DNA of 64,000 nucleotides. It comes from DASVFB01 sp963815965. GTDB lineage: Bacteria; Actinomycetota; Thermoleophilia; Gaiellales; Gaiellaceae. The notes under the pieces were generated by a model. It saw nothing but the letters and a program-made list of their open reading frames with translations, was not told the DNA's origin and did no database searches. Of this stretch, positions 23,643 to 32,733 are shown one piece after another. A program made the position numbers and the translations under genes. Numbering within the stretch: the first letter of the stretch is position 1; every line of letters starts with the position of its first letter. The stretch spans positions 81,864-145,863 of the forward strand of contig CAWFIT010000005.1 in assembly GCA_963815965.1 (NCBI GenBank), written 5' to 3'.

Positions 23643-24311
23643 CTACGCCGCGACGGGAGGAGGCCTGGACTCGAAGACGAGCCCGAAGAGACGACGCGGT
23701 GGATCGCAGTCGCTTCGTGAGCGCGGTGTCGAACGCGTGCGCAGCGTGGATGCGGAGAGCAGCGACCGCGCCACAGCGGCGGTTTCCTCCGCGAAGCGTT
23801 CGTACTCGGACAGCCAGCGCGACACCGCGCAGTAGAGCAGCGAGACGAGCACCGAGAGCACTGCGAAGACGGAGAGCGCCGAGGTGTGCAGCCACGGAGA
23901 CATGAGCGGCCAGTCCCCGGCGGCGAAGCGCTCGGTGTCGGTCTGCACGAGGTAGATCCCCGCCGTGAGCCCGTACGCGAGTCCCCAGCTCTTCAGCGAC
24001 AGCGTGACGCGCACGCGCGGCGTGCGCTCGGGGCGCGCGCCGACGGCGCGCAGCAGCCCGCGCGCGGCGCGCGCTGCCGCACGAGCCTTGATGAAGCGCC
24101 ACATCAGTGCTGCCAGCATCAGCGCGACGCTGATCTTCACCCCGGCGAGGAGGAACGGGTAGTAATCCGCGCCGCCGTAGCTCGGCGTCGCAACGTGCCG
24201 TCCCAGGTCGAGCCGCACGGTCAGGCTCCGGCCGAAGAGCTCTGCGACGAGCGCGAGCAGCGCGAAGGCGCCGAAGCCGGCGAGGCGCCGGTGAGCGCGC
24301 GCCCGTTGCAT
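23643..24311 (-). CDS. Four-TM membrane protein, unknown
   Basis: 222 residues. About four hydrophobic helices (FGAFALLALVAELFG; FLLAGVKISVALMLAALMW; WGLAYGLTAGIYLV; LSVFAVLSVLVSLLYCAVS), with a basic Arg/Ala-rich stretch between the second and third, and a long Arg/Ser-rich cytoplasmic tail. 45 bp upstream of the copper-associated small membrane protein gene on the same strand, so it may belong to the same transcript. Confidence 0.65.
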   Translation of the reverse strand: MQRARAHRRLAGFGAFALLALVAELFGRSLTVRLDLGRHVATPSYGGADYYPFLLAGVKISVALMLAALMWRFIKARAAARAARGLLRAVGARPERTPRVRVTLSLKSWGLAYGLTAGIYLVQTDTERFAAGDWPLMSPWLHTSALSVFAVLSVLVSLLYCAVSRWLSEYERFAEETAAVARSLLSASTLRTRSTPRSRSDCDPPRRLFGLVFESRPPPVAA

Positions 24312-24343
24312 GGTCTAAGTCTGCCCGTTCAGGTGGCCGGTGA

Positions 24344-24727
24344 TCAACCGACGACCGTCACGTGCCACTCGGGCGCGAAGTCGCTCGCGAAACCGAAAAG
24401 CAGAATCCGCTGCCATTGCCCAAGGCAGAGCGACCCGTCCGCGTAGGGCACCTGCTCCGTGCCCGCGCCCAGGAGCAGAGCCAGCATCCGTTCTCGCCCG
24501 ACCGAATCCAGCGGCACGAGCCGCTCCAAGAGCCGTTCGACGTCGGCGAAGAAGCCCGATTCGCGCTCGTTGATGCGGATCAGCCCGCCCTCACCCGCGG
24601 TGATGAAGACGATCCCGGTCGACGATTCAGCGCCCGAGACCTCGTGGGCGACCTCGTTCGTCACGTCCAGCACGACCAGGGACGGAAGTACACAGGCGAC
24701 TGAGTAAGGGACCTCGACGCTCGTCAT
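24344..24727 (-). CDS. UPF0047 (YjbQ-like) protein with altered active-site region
   Basis: 127 residues from ATG 24727. STGIVFITAGEGGLIRINERESGFFADVERLLERLVP and GSLCLGQWQRILLFGF correspond to the YjbQ/UPF0047 fold (secondary thiamine-phosphate synthase activity in some members). The usual HTTAA motif reads ITAGEGG and the second conserved His in the AHVKAS segment is absent (MLALLLGAGTEQVPY), so a catalytic role is doubtful. Divergent from the STAS gene. Confidence 0.7.
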   Translation of the reverse strand: MTSVEVPYSVACVLPSLVVLDVTNEVAHEVSGAESSTGIVFITAGEGGLIRINERESGFFADVERLLERLVPLDSVGRERMLALLLGAGTEQVPYADGSLCLGQWQRILLFGFASDFAPEWHVTVVG

Positions 24728-24804
24728 CGCTCGATGGATCGTAGTGTCTGGTTGAATCCCGCACGATCGACCGTGGGGGACCGGTGCCGACACGGGAGGC
24801 AGCA

Positions 24805-25167
24805 GTGGACGAACCTGGGGGTCTGCGCGAGACGCCGGTGACGGCCGTCGAGGACCGCGACGGCGCGATCGTCGTTCGTCTCGCAGGCGAGCTCGACCTC
24901 TACAACGCGCATCTCGTGCGTGACGTGCTGTTGGCGGCTGCGCAGCGCAACCCTGGGCGACTGGTCGTCGAGCTCTCGGGGGTCACGTTCATCGACTCGA
25001 CCGGGCTCGGCACCCTGATCGAGGCGCGCACCAAGCTGGCGAACCGCAGCGCGTTCCTGCTCGCGGGACCCGGTCTCGAGACGCGCCGCGCACTGGAGAT
25101 CTCCGGGCTCGACCGCCACTTCACGGTGCACGAGTCGCTCGGCGACGCGCTGTCCGCGCCGGTGTAG
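24805..25167 (+). CDS. Anti-sigma factor antagonist (STAS domain)
   Basis: 120 residues. GTG 24805 is chosen because GGGAGG ends 5 nt upstream; an in-frame GTG at 24784 would add 7 residues. STAS fold: AIVVRLAGELDLYNAHLVRDVLLAA, RLVVELSGVTFIDSTGLGTLIEA, with the Ser of DSTG in the position phosphorylated in SpoIIAA-type proteins. Likely part of a partner-switching system, but no anti-sigma kinase is present nearby. Ends 6 bp before the stop of the convergent repeat protein. Confidence 0.88.
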   Translation: MDEPGGLRETPVTAVEDRDGAIVVRLAGELDLYNAHLVRDVLLAAAQRNPGRLVVELSGVTFIDSTGLGTLIEARTKLANRSAFLLAGPGLETRRALEISGLDRHFTVHESLGDALSAPV

Positions 25168-25173
25168 GTACCT

Positions 25174-28089
25174 CTAGGGCCTGCGACCGCGGCTGACGAC
25201 GATGTTGATCTTCGCGCCCGGCGCCAGGACCCGGCTTGCCCGCCGGCTCTGGGAGACCACGCGTCCCGTCGCGACCTTCGTCGAATAGGCGTAGCCGACC
25301 GTGCCGGTCCGGCAGTGCTTCCTCTTGATCGACGTCTTCGCAGCCGCGAGCTTCTTTCCGACAACGCTCGGCACCGAACAGGGTGGCCGAAGGACTTTGA
25401 ACGCACGCGCGACGCGTTTCGCCGGGTTGTAGTTCGCGTTCCCGGATTGCGACGCGGTCAACGTGCACGTCCCCGCGCTCTTCAGATGCACCTTCGTGCC
25501 GTTCACCGAGCAACTGCCGCTTCGCGGCGAACGACACACGCCAAGCCCGAAGACGCTGTCGCATGCACGGTGAAGTTGCGAGCGCCGAGACGCTTGTTCG
25601 GGAGCGCGGCGAAGGTGATCGTCTGACCCGCCTTCGCGATCGCGAACGATCGAGCGACGTCGGCTGCGGCGTTGACGTTGGGGTTCCCTGCCTGTGACGC
25701 AGTTACCGTGCACGAGCCGGCGCCGGTGATGTGCACCGTTGCGCCGGTGATAGTGCACTTCCCAGACGCGGCGAACGACACTGCGAGGCCGGAGGACGCG
25801 CTCGCGTTGACCGTGAAGTCCGCATTGCCGAACGTCTTGGCGGCGAGGACTCCGAAGGTGATCGCCTGGTTCGCCTTCACGATCGCGAACGTCTGCGCGA
25901 CATCGGCGGCGGCGTTGAAGCTCGCGTTGCCCGACTGTGAGGCGGTCAGCGTGCACGAGCCAATGCTTGTGATGTGCACCGTGGCCCCGGCGACGGTGCA
26001 GCTACCGGAGGCGGCAAATGACAACGGCGAGGCCGGACGACGCGGCCGCGCTGACTGTGAAGTCCGGGTCGCCGAACGACCTGGCCGGAAGCGCGCCGAA
26101 CGTGATCGTCTGAGCGGCCTTCGCGATCGAGAACGTCCGTGGGACGTCGGGCGCGTTCGCGAAGCTCGAGTTGCCGGGCTGCGATGCGGTGATCGTGCAA
26201 CTACCGCCGCCGGTGAGGTGCACCGTCGCGCCGACGACCGTGCAGCTTCCGTTCGCGGAAAAGGAGACCGCAAGTCCCGAGCTCGCAGTCGCGGCGACCG
26301 TGAAGTCCGGGTCACCGACAGACTTGTCCGCGAGCACGCCGAACGTGATCGTCTGGTACGTCTTCGGCGTACAGGAGGGGAACCTGAACGAACCGATGCG
26401 CGTCAGCCAGTTCAGGCCTGTCGTGCCGTAGTACTCCTGCGTGTACCAGAAGCGGCACCCGTCCGGGTCGAGCGACATGGCGCTGTAGTCGCCCCACCGG
26501 GTGCACTTGTGCCCGCCGCAGTTGCCGCTCTGGCTGCCGAGCGTGACTCCGTTCAGCATCGTCGTCTCGGTCTGCGGGAGCGTGCCGAGCGTGTCGCCGG
26601 CAAGCCGGCCGGCGTAGCGGATGTCCGGGTTCGTCGTCGCGTTCGCCGCGCTGTACCCGAGCGCCATGTCGCCGTTCTGGTCGACCGCGAGGCTCCCCAT
26701 CCAGCGATTCACCGCGTCGCTGGCCGACGGGTAGAGCTGCTGCTGGACAGGCGTCGTCACGACCGTGCCACCGGTGACGTCGATCTGGGACCACTGGATG
26801 CCGGTCGGAGTGCCAGAACCGCAGCAACGAACCGTGTGGTTCACCCACAGCGACTCGACTCCGACCAGGTTCGTGTACTGCGCCTGCATCATCATCCGTT
26901 CGAGCAGCGTGTCGAGCGAGTTCGCCGGCGTCGGCACGGTGCTCGGGGCGACCGTATACATGCTCTGGCTCACGTTGATCGGGCTGCCGGTGAAGGTCGA
27001 TCCTGCGCCCGAGTAGTCGACGTGGAACTTCCAGACCTCGAAGGCGAACAGACTGTTCGATTCGGAGACGAGCAGGTTCTCGCGTCCCGCAGGAGGAATA
27101 CCCGTCGCGGTTCGCATGTTGCTCGGCATCAGGCTGAAGAAGTCCGGTGAGCCGAGGTCGATGACGACGTTGCGGACGGGACCGCCCGACTCGAGATCGG
27201 TGCGGTTGAACGCCCACACTCGGACCTCCGCGAAATTCAGGCTCGAGTCGAACATGTTCGCCGTCATGTAGAGGCCGTCCGGCCAGATGCCCATCTTCGG
27301 GTAGTCGGCGAAGAACGGATGCGCGGCGTCGTCCGTCCGGAACGCGTAGAGGAACCACCCGCCGGCGACCGGATCGCTCGTCTTCGACACCGCGATGCAC
27401 TCGAAGAACGGCGGCGCCGTTCCGTCGCCGCTGAACGCGAAGTCGGCCACGATCCAGCGGCCGCCCTGTGGGTCGTACACGACGGTCGGATCGCCTCGAT
27501 TCGTCGTGTCGCACGGCGTCCCGGTGCCCGCGGTCGACCACAGGCTGTTGAACGTGAACGCAGCCAGTTGCGTGCCTGCCTTGCTGTAAATGCCGATCGA
27601 GGTGTTCACAGCCTGGACGAAGTGATTAGGCCCCACGTCGCCGACGGTGTCCGGCGGAAAGCCCGCCCCGAACGTGGCCTTGTCGAGCCCGTTGAAGCTG
27701 ACCGTCGGGTTCGGCATCGGGGCGCTCGGTGCGGAGACCCCCGCCGGCGCGATCGCGCCGGCGAGCGGCACCTTCGGGGCAAGGGTTCCGAGCTCGGCGC
27801 CCGGCTGCTCGAGCTCCGGCGGCGCCGGTGACGAGCGGACGAAGGGGAGGTTCCGCACGTCCCCGTCGAACGAGGCGGGCGCGACCTGCGCGCCGTGCTT
27901 GATCTCGACGCCGGTGTGCTTGCGAGCCGCCGACGTCCTCGACGCAGCACCGGGCGCGAGCCGGCGGAAGTCGACTCGACTGCCCTTGCCTCCGACCGAG
28001 GTTTGAGCCGAGGAGCCGGCAAGCGCGACGACAAGTCCAAGTGCGACGAACGCCAGCGCGGCGAGGCCACGGATCACCGGGTGCCTCAC
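25174..28089 (-). CDS. Large secreted protein with Ig-like repeats and C-terminal PASTA domain (frame broken twice)
   Basis: Joined, about 970 residues. GTG 28089 starts a signal peptide (IRGLAALAFVALGLVVALAGSS). The first ~570 residues form a beta-rich N-domain (FPPDTVGDVGPNHFVQAVNTSIGIYSK; WGDYSAMSLDPDGCRFWYTQEYYG). Then come four to five ~85-residue units of the pattern QTITFGxLxxKxFGDPDFTVxA, each ending in a SCTVTASQxGN motif. The C-terminus (CSVPSVVGKKLAAAKTSIKR...ATGRVVSQSRRASRVLAPG) is a PASTA domain, which binds peptidoglycan or muropeptides. Shifts at ~26020 and ~25520 sit in repeats and are probably indels. Cell-surface role likely. Confidence 0.85.
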
Positions 28090-29135
28090 GGCTTACCCAG
28101 GCTTACGACGAGGTCGATCATCGTGTTTGCGGCGTACCTGCGCCCCGGCTTGCGGCTTTGCGAGCTGACCCGGCCCCTCGGGGTCTTCGCCGAGTGGGCG
28201 TGGGTCACCTTGCCGGCTCGGCAATGGCTCTGCGAGATCGCGAGCCTGGCCGCGCGGAGCCGCTTGCCCGTCACCCTCGGCACCGAGCACACCGGCCTCG
28301 CGATCGCGAAGCTCCGCGAGACGCTCGGCGCGGGTTTGTAGTCGGCGTTGCCCTTCTGCGACGCGGTCACCTTGCACGAGCCCGGCCCCAGGAGGTGCAC
28401 TCTGGCCCCCCTGACCGTGCATCGTCCGCTCGCGGTGAAGGAGACCGCCAGTCCAGAGTCCGCCGTCGCTTTGACGGTGAAGTCGGGATCGCCGTAGGCC
28501 CTGGTCTCGAGGGCAAAGAACGTGATCTCCTGGTCTCCCTTGGCGATGGAGAAGGTCTGCGGCACCGGCGGCGCGGCGTTGTAGTTCGCGTCGCCGGCCT
28601 GCGTCGCGGTCACGGTGCACGAACCGGCACCCAGGAGGTGCACGGTGACGCCGCTGAGGGTGCACTTGCCGCCGGCCGCGAGCGTGACGGCGAGATCCGA
28701 AGAGGCGAATGCGGCGATGTCGTAGTCGAGATCGCCGAACGCCGCGTCCTCGAGCGCGCCGAACGTGATCGTCTGGTTCGCCTTCTGGGCCGTAACCGAC
28801 TCGACGACCTGCAGTGCGGCGTCGTGCGTGCTGTCTCCAGGCTGGTCGTACTTGACGAGGCACGTCCCCGTGCCGCTCGTCATGGTGAAGGTCGCGCCCA
28901 CGCTCGAGCAGGCGCCGCCGCTCGAGAAAGACACGGGGAGCCCGGAGTCGCTGTTCGCCGCGACCGAGAATGCGGTCGCATAGCTTCCCGTCGGCGGCGC
29001 GTGCACGGTCACGGTGATCGTCTGGGGTGTCCCCGCGGTCGCCGCTCCGGCTCCACCGGCGGGTGCTCCGACTCCGACGATCAGGCCGGCGCCGAGCAGC
29101 GCAGCCGCCACCCGTTTCGTTCTGAGCATCCTCAT
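28086..29135 (-). CDS. Secreted Ig-like repeat protein with C-terminal PASTA domain
   Basis: 349 residues. Signal peptide (AAALLGAGLIVGVGAPAGGAGAA), one divergent and two typical repeats (NQTITFGALEDAAFGDLDYD; DQEITFFALETRAYGDPDFTV) each with GxGSCxVTAxQxGxAxY, then a PASTA domain (CSVPRVTGKRLRAARLAIS...GRVSSQSRKPGRR). A shorter version of its downstream neighbour; its TGA overlaps the GTG of that gene, so the two are coupled and arose by duplication. Both probably sit in or on the cell wall. Confidence 0.88.
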   Translation of the reverse strand: MRMLRTKRVAAALLGAGLIVGVGAPAGGAGAATAGTPQTITVTVHAPPTGSYATAFSVAANSDSGLPVSFSSGGACSSVGATFTMTSGTGTCLVKYDQPGDSTHDAALQVVESVTAQKANQTITFGALEDAAFGDLDYDIAAFASSDLAVTLAAGGKCTLSGVTVHLLGAGSCTVTATQAGDANYNAAPPVPQTFSIAKGDQEITFFALETRAYGDPDFTVKATADSGLAVSFTASGRCTVRGARVHLLGPGSCKVTASQKGNADYKPAPSVSRSFAIARPVCSVPRVTGKRLRAARLAISQSHCRAGKVTHAHSAKTPRGRVSSQSRKPGRRYAANTMIDLVVSLGKP

Positions 29136-29641
29136 GAAGATCGCGTCAACGTCCGGTCCCGCCGGTCAGGGTAGCCCGCGTCGGCGGCAAAAAGAAAATT
29201 CGCGCTCGCTGCGGACTTTCATCTCGGCGTGCACTTGATCGGACCGCACCCGACCGAATAGGTTCACGACTGCACCGAGCACGGGACGCGAGTAAGTTGA
29301 AGTCGTCTCTGAAGGCCGTACGCGGAAGCCGCAAGGCTGAGGGCGGAAAGTCAGCGGGGACGGTGGATGAAAGCGTCACCGGCTCGGTGAACCTTTTCTA
29401 GGAGACCTTTTTGGCCCCTTCGGCAACTGTTGAGGGAATTGCACGGTTTCCTAACATAGAAAATCTACTCTAAAGTAAGCTAACCTCCTCGGTGTTCAAC
29501 AACTGAACGGGGCACAGGGCCAGTCGGCCCTTGGCATGAGCGTCTGAACGCAGCAGAGTCTCACTCAGCTACCGGGCATGCGGCACTTCAAACCGGTGGC
29601 AATCCCATTTCGACCCCCGAACTCCTAGAGGAGGCGTACCG
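29136..29641. other. 506-bp non-coding divergent region with an AT-rich patch
   Basis: It separates the PASTA operon (-) from the sensor kinase (+). No plausible coding frame. Bases 29452-29484 are strikingly AT-rich for this genome (TAACATAGAAAATCTACTCT then AAAGTAAGC). 29300-29400 and 29490-29580 contain several short GC-rich inverted repeats and may fold as RNA (for example AGGGCCAGTCGGCCCT at 29517-29532). AGAGGAGG at 29627-29634 is a ribosome site for the kinase. I could not match a known riboswitch with confidence. Confidence 0.5.
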
Positions 29642-31091
29642 ATCTCGTCGATCGCCGATCTGTCTGGACGCGCCGCCGACCCAGCTCGGCTGCGGCAGCT
29701 CGCGCTCGCGCCCGAGACGGCATACGCGCCTCGTTGGCTGGACGAGGTCGAATCGGCGTTCGATTCCTTCGACGACCATCCGGAGACGGCGGCCGTGCTG
29801 GCGCTCGCGAGCGAGCGCGCGCGGACGCTGTTCGCGGCGGCCGGCGGCGGACCGGAGGCGGAGCGCTCGGCTGCGCTGAACTTCGCGGCCGACGCGCTGA
29901 CCGGCGTGATGCTCGAGAGCAAGTGGCCGCCCGAGCCGATCGCGGAGATGACCGGCAGGGTCTCGCTGATCCTCGACGAGCCGTCCGATTCCGTATCGCT
30001 CGAGTTGTTCATCCGCGCGTCTTCGAACCCGCGACTGCTCGAGCTGCCGCCGCTCTTGACCGTCGAGCTCCAACTCCGGCTGCTGCTCGCGCTGTCGCCG
30101 ATCACCGAGGTCTCGCTCTGGGAAGAGGACTCGGATCGGCAGCTCCGCTGCGTCGGGCACGCGGGCGAGGCGGCGCCGACGCGGCGCGTACGCGCGATCG
30201 TCCGCTCCGTCCTCGACGGCACGGATGACGAGGACGCGAATCAACGGAACCGGATCCACGGCATGCCCGTCCTGCGCTGGCAGCAGCCGCACGCGGCGTT
30301 GGTCGGCCGGGCGGATCCGAACGATCGGCTGCGGACGCGGGCGTTTCTGCAGGAGGCCGCTCGCTGCGCGGGTCCGGTTCTCGAGCGCGAGATGCTGCTC
30401 GAGCGCGCCGCGGAGCGGGAGAAGAAGCTCGCGGAGGCAAGCGAGCGGCATCTCATGCGCCTCGGCTTCGACCTCCACGACGGCCCACTGCAGGATCTCG
30501 CGGCGCTGAGCATGGACGTCCAGGACGCGCGCGCGGAGATCACGCACCGGATCTCGATGCGTTCGCGCCGCCTCGTCGGAGGACGGCTCGACGACCTGCA
30601 CGCGCAGATCCAGACGCTCGAGGACTCCCTCAGAGACCTTGCAGGGTCGCTCCAGCCCGCCAGCATCCTCGAGCGCCCGCTGCCCGAGGTTCTGCGCCGC
30701 GAGGTCGACAAGTTCGGGTCGCGCGGCCATCCGCGCGTCACGCTCGAGCTCGGCGGCGACTTCGAAGGGCTCACCGACTCGCAGCGGATCACGATCTACC
30801 GGATCGTCCAGGAGGGCCTCTCCAACGTCCGCGACCACAGCGCGGCGACGGATGTACGCGTGATGGTCGACGGCAGGAGCGGCGCAGATCAATGTCGAGA
30901 TCGAGGACAACGGCAAGGGCTTCCACGTCGAGCCGACGATGATCCGCGCGGCGAAGAACGGACGGCTCGGGCTCGTCGGGATCGGCGAGCGCGTGCGGCT
31001 CCTCGGCGGGCAGTTCGACCTCCGCAGCCGGGTCGGCGGGCCTACGCTGATCAGCGTGACGCTGCTGCGCTGGCGTCCGCCGGCCGAGTAG
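29642..31091 (+). CDS. NarL-type (HisKA_3) sensor histidine kinase, soluble (frame broken once)
   Basis: About 482 residues joined. After ~210 residues of unrecognised N-domain and a GAF-like section comes the H-box FDLHDGPLQDLAALSMD (phospho-His), the N-box YRIVQEGLSNVRDHS, and after a shift near 30875 EDNGKGF (G1) and GLVGIGERVRLLGG (G2), ending in TAG 31089. No membrane segments. No ATG/GTG/TTG lies near the ribosome site AGAGGAGG; the coding pattern begins at ATC 29642, and the first canonical start is GTG 29795. Likely partner is the response regulator at 31812. Confidence 0.85.
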
Positions 31092-31097
31092 CAGCTC

Positions 31098-31751
31098 TCA
31101 CGCTTCGGCTTCCTCCAGCGCACGCAACGCGGCGGCGCGGTCCTTCGCCTCCAGCTTGCCAACGGCGAGGCCGACGTGCCTGCGCACCGTGACGCGTGAG
31201 ATGTGCAGCCGCTCGGCGATCTCGTTCGTCGAGAGGCCGCGACGCAGGAGCTCCAGCACCTCCGACTGGCGGCGTGTGAGCTCCACCGCCGGGCGGCCCG
31301 GAACCTGCACGCGCCTGCGCAAACCGCGGGCGCGGAACTCGTCCGCGAGCGCGCCGAGGAGCTCCCGCGGGATGGCGGGCTCGCCCCGCCGGACGGCGTC
31401 GAGCGCGCGCCTGATTCCGGCCGGGCCCAGGCTCTCCAGGATGTAGCCCGAGGCCCCTGCCCGGAGCGCGTCGATCAGCTCCTCCGCGTCGGCGCGCCGG
31501 ACGAGGAGCACCGCGGCCGTCGCCGGAACGCGCGTCTTGACGAGCGCGAGCGTCGCGACGCCTCCCGCGCCCTCACCGCCGTGCACGACACAGAGGTCCG
31601 GGCGCGCGCGTACTGCGGCAGCGGCCGCGCTCGACCCGTCGGATGCCTCAGCGACGACGACGAAGCCGCTCCCTTCCACCAGCGCGCGGATGCCGGCGCG
31701 AACGCCGGGCGTCGAGCCGACGACGAGCGCTCGCGATTTGCCCGCGTTCAC
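31098..31751 (-). CDS. LuxR-family regulator with degenerate receiver domain
   Basis: 217 residues from GTG 31751 (GGACGTG context). The N-terminal receiver fold is present in outline (RALVVGSTPGVRAGIRALVEG; AGASGYILESLGPAGIRRALD), but the acidic pocket is lost (STP instead of DD) and the phosphorylation site reads LCVVHGGEG, with His where Asp is expected. The C-terminal HTH is normal (LTRRQSEVLELLRRGLSTNEIAERL, ISRVTVRRHV). So it binds DNA without conventional phosphorylation. Convergent with the kinase (6 bp between stops) and divergent from the canonical regulator. Confidence 0.85.
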   Translation of the reverse strand: MNAGKSRALVVGSTPGVRAGIRALVEGSGFVVVAEASDGSSAAAAAVRARPDLCVVHGGEGAGGVATLALVKTRVPATAAVLLVRRADAEELIDALRAGASGYILESLGPAGIRRALDAVRRGEPAIPRELLGALADEFRARGLRRRVQVPGRPAVELTRRQSEVLELLRRGLSTNEIAERLHISRVTVRRHVGLAVGKLEAKDRAAALRALEEAEA

Positions 31752-31811
31752 GTCCCGTCCCCCGACCGAGGGATAACGAGCGGAAGCTGCCTCGTCTAGG
31801 CTTCGCGCGGT

Positions 31812-32445
31812 ATGCGCGTGCTCATAGCCGACGACCACCCGCTCATTCTCGCGGGAATCAAGCGCGCGCTGGAGGATGCGGACGGATTTCGACGTCGTCG
31901 CGGAGACGAACAACGGCGCGAAGGTGCTGCCGCTCGTCTCCCAGACCCAGCCCGACCTCGCGTTGCTCGACATGCGCATGCCCGGCATGGACGGCCTGAC
32001 CTGCCTCGACCGGATCCGCAAGCGCCATCCCGAGGTCAAGGTCGTGATCCTCTCGGTGTCGACCGACTCCGGACGATGATCCAGGACGTGCTGAACCGCG
32101 GCGCAAGCGCCTACATCGTCAAGAGCGTCAACCCGGTCAGACGTTCCGTCCGCCTTGCGCCAGGCGCTCGAAGGCTCGGTGTTCAACGCGATCGGCCTAC
32201 CGGAGACGCAGGTCGCCGACGACGCGGCGAAGGCGGCCGGCCTGACCGAGCGCGAGACGGCGATCCTGAAGGCGCTCTCGCGCGGCCTCTCGAACGACGC
32301 GATCGGCAAGGAGCTCTGGGTCGCCGAGCAGACCGTGAAGTTCCACCTGACGAACATCTACCGCAAGCTCGGCGTCTCGAACCGCACCGAGGCGACGCGT
32401 TACGCGTACGAGCACGGGCTCGTCGATCCGCGCGACCGAACCTGA
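31812..32445 (+). CDS. NarL/FixJ-type response regulator (frame broken three times)
   Basis: About 211 residues joined. Frame 1: MRVLIADDHPLILAGIKRALE (acidic pocket). Frame 2 (from ~31880): FDVVAETNNGAKVLPLV and LALLDMRMPGMDGL (phospho-Asp), VVILSVS. Frame 3: VLNRGASAYIVKSVNPV (conserved Lys). Frame 4 (from ~32145): LTERETAILKALSRGLSNDAIGKEL, EQTVKFHLTNIYRKLGV (HTH). Breaks near 31880, 32075 and 32140 look like single-base indels. All active residues are present. The natural partner of the HisKA_3 kinase upstream, and in position to control the Tad locus. Confidence 0.85.
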
Positions 32446-32733
32446 TATCCCCTCACGACGTCGGCGAGTGTGCTCGAGTCGGCCGGCGCGCCCTGGGTCG
32501 TCGCTGCGACAGTCTCAGACGCGATTCCCCGCCGAAAAGGTCAAGAACCTGACCGAACGCTCAGGGCCGCCCCCGCCCGCTACGTGGTATCCCTCTAACT
32601 GTGATCGCGCAGCTGCTGCGAAAATTGGCCTCTGGTCCATTCCGGCGACTGGCCGTGAAGACTCGACGTGCCTCATTCTCGCCGCCGCCTCGTGGCGGTC
32701 CGACAGCCGCGCGGGCCGGAAAGAGCCACTGAC
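32446..32733. other. 288-bp non-coding region upstream of the DUF192-receiver gene
   Basis: No convincing frame until the GTG at 32734. GGAAAGAG at 32718-32725 is a plausible ribosome site. An alternative in-frame GTG at 32668 would shorten this gap but has no ribosome site. No terminator hairpin seen after the response regulator, so read-through into the DUF192 gene is possible. Confidence 0.4.

Noticed and set aside
29490..29580. Resemblance to a c-di-GMP (GEMM) riboswitch: GCACAGGGCC and CAGCTACCGGGC pieces
   Set aside because: Only two short pieces match; the GCAAACC and GACGCAAAGCC cores are absent and spacing is wrong. Left as an unassigned non-coding region.
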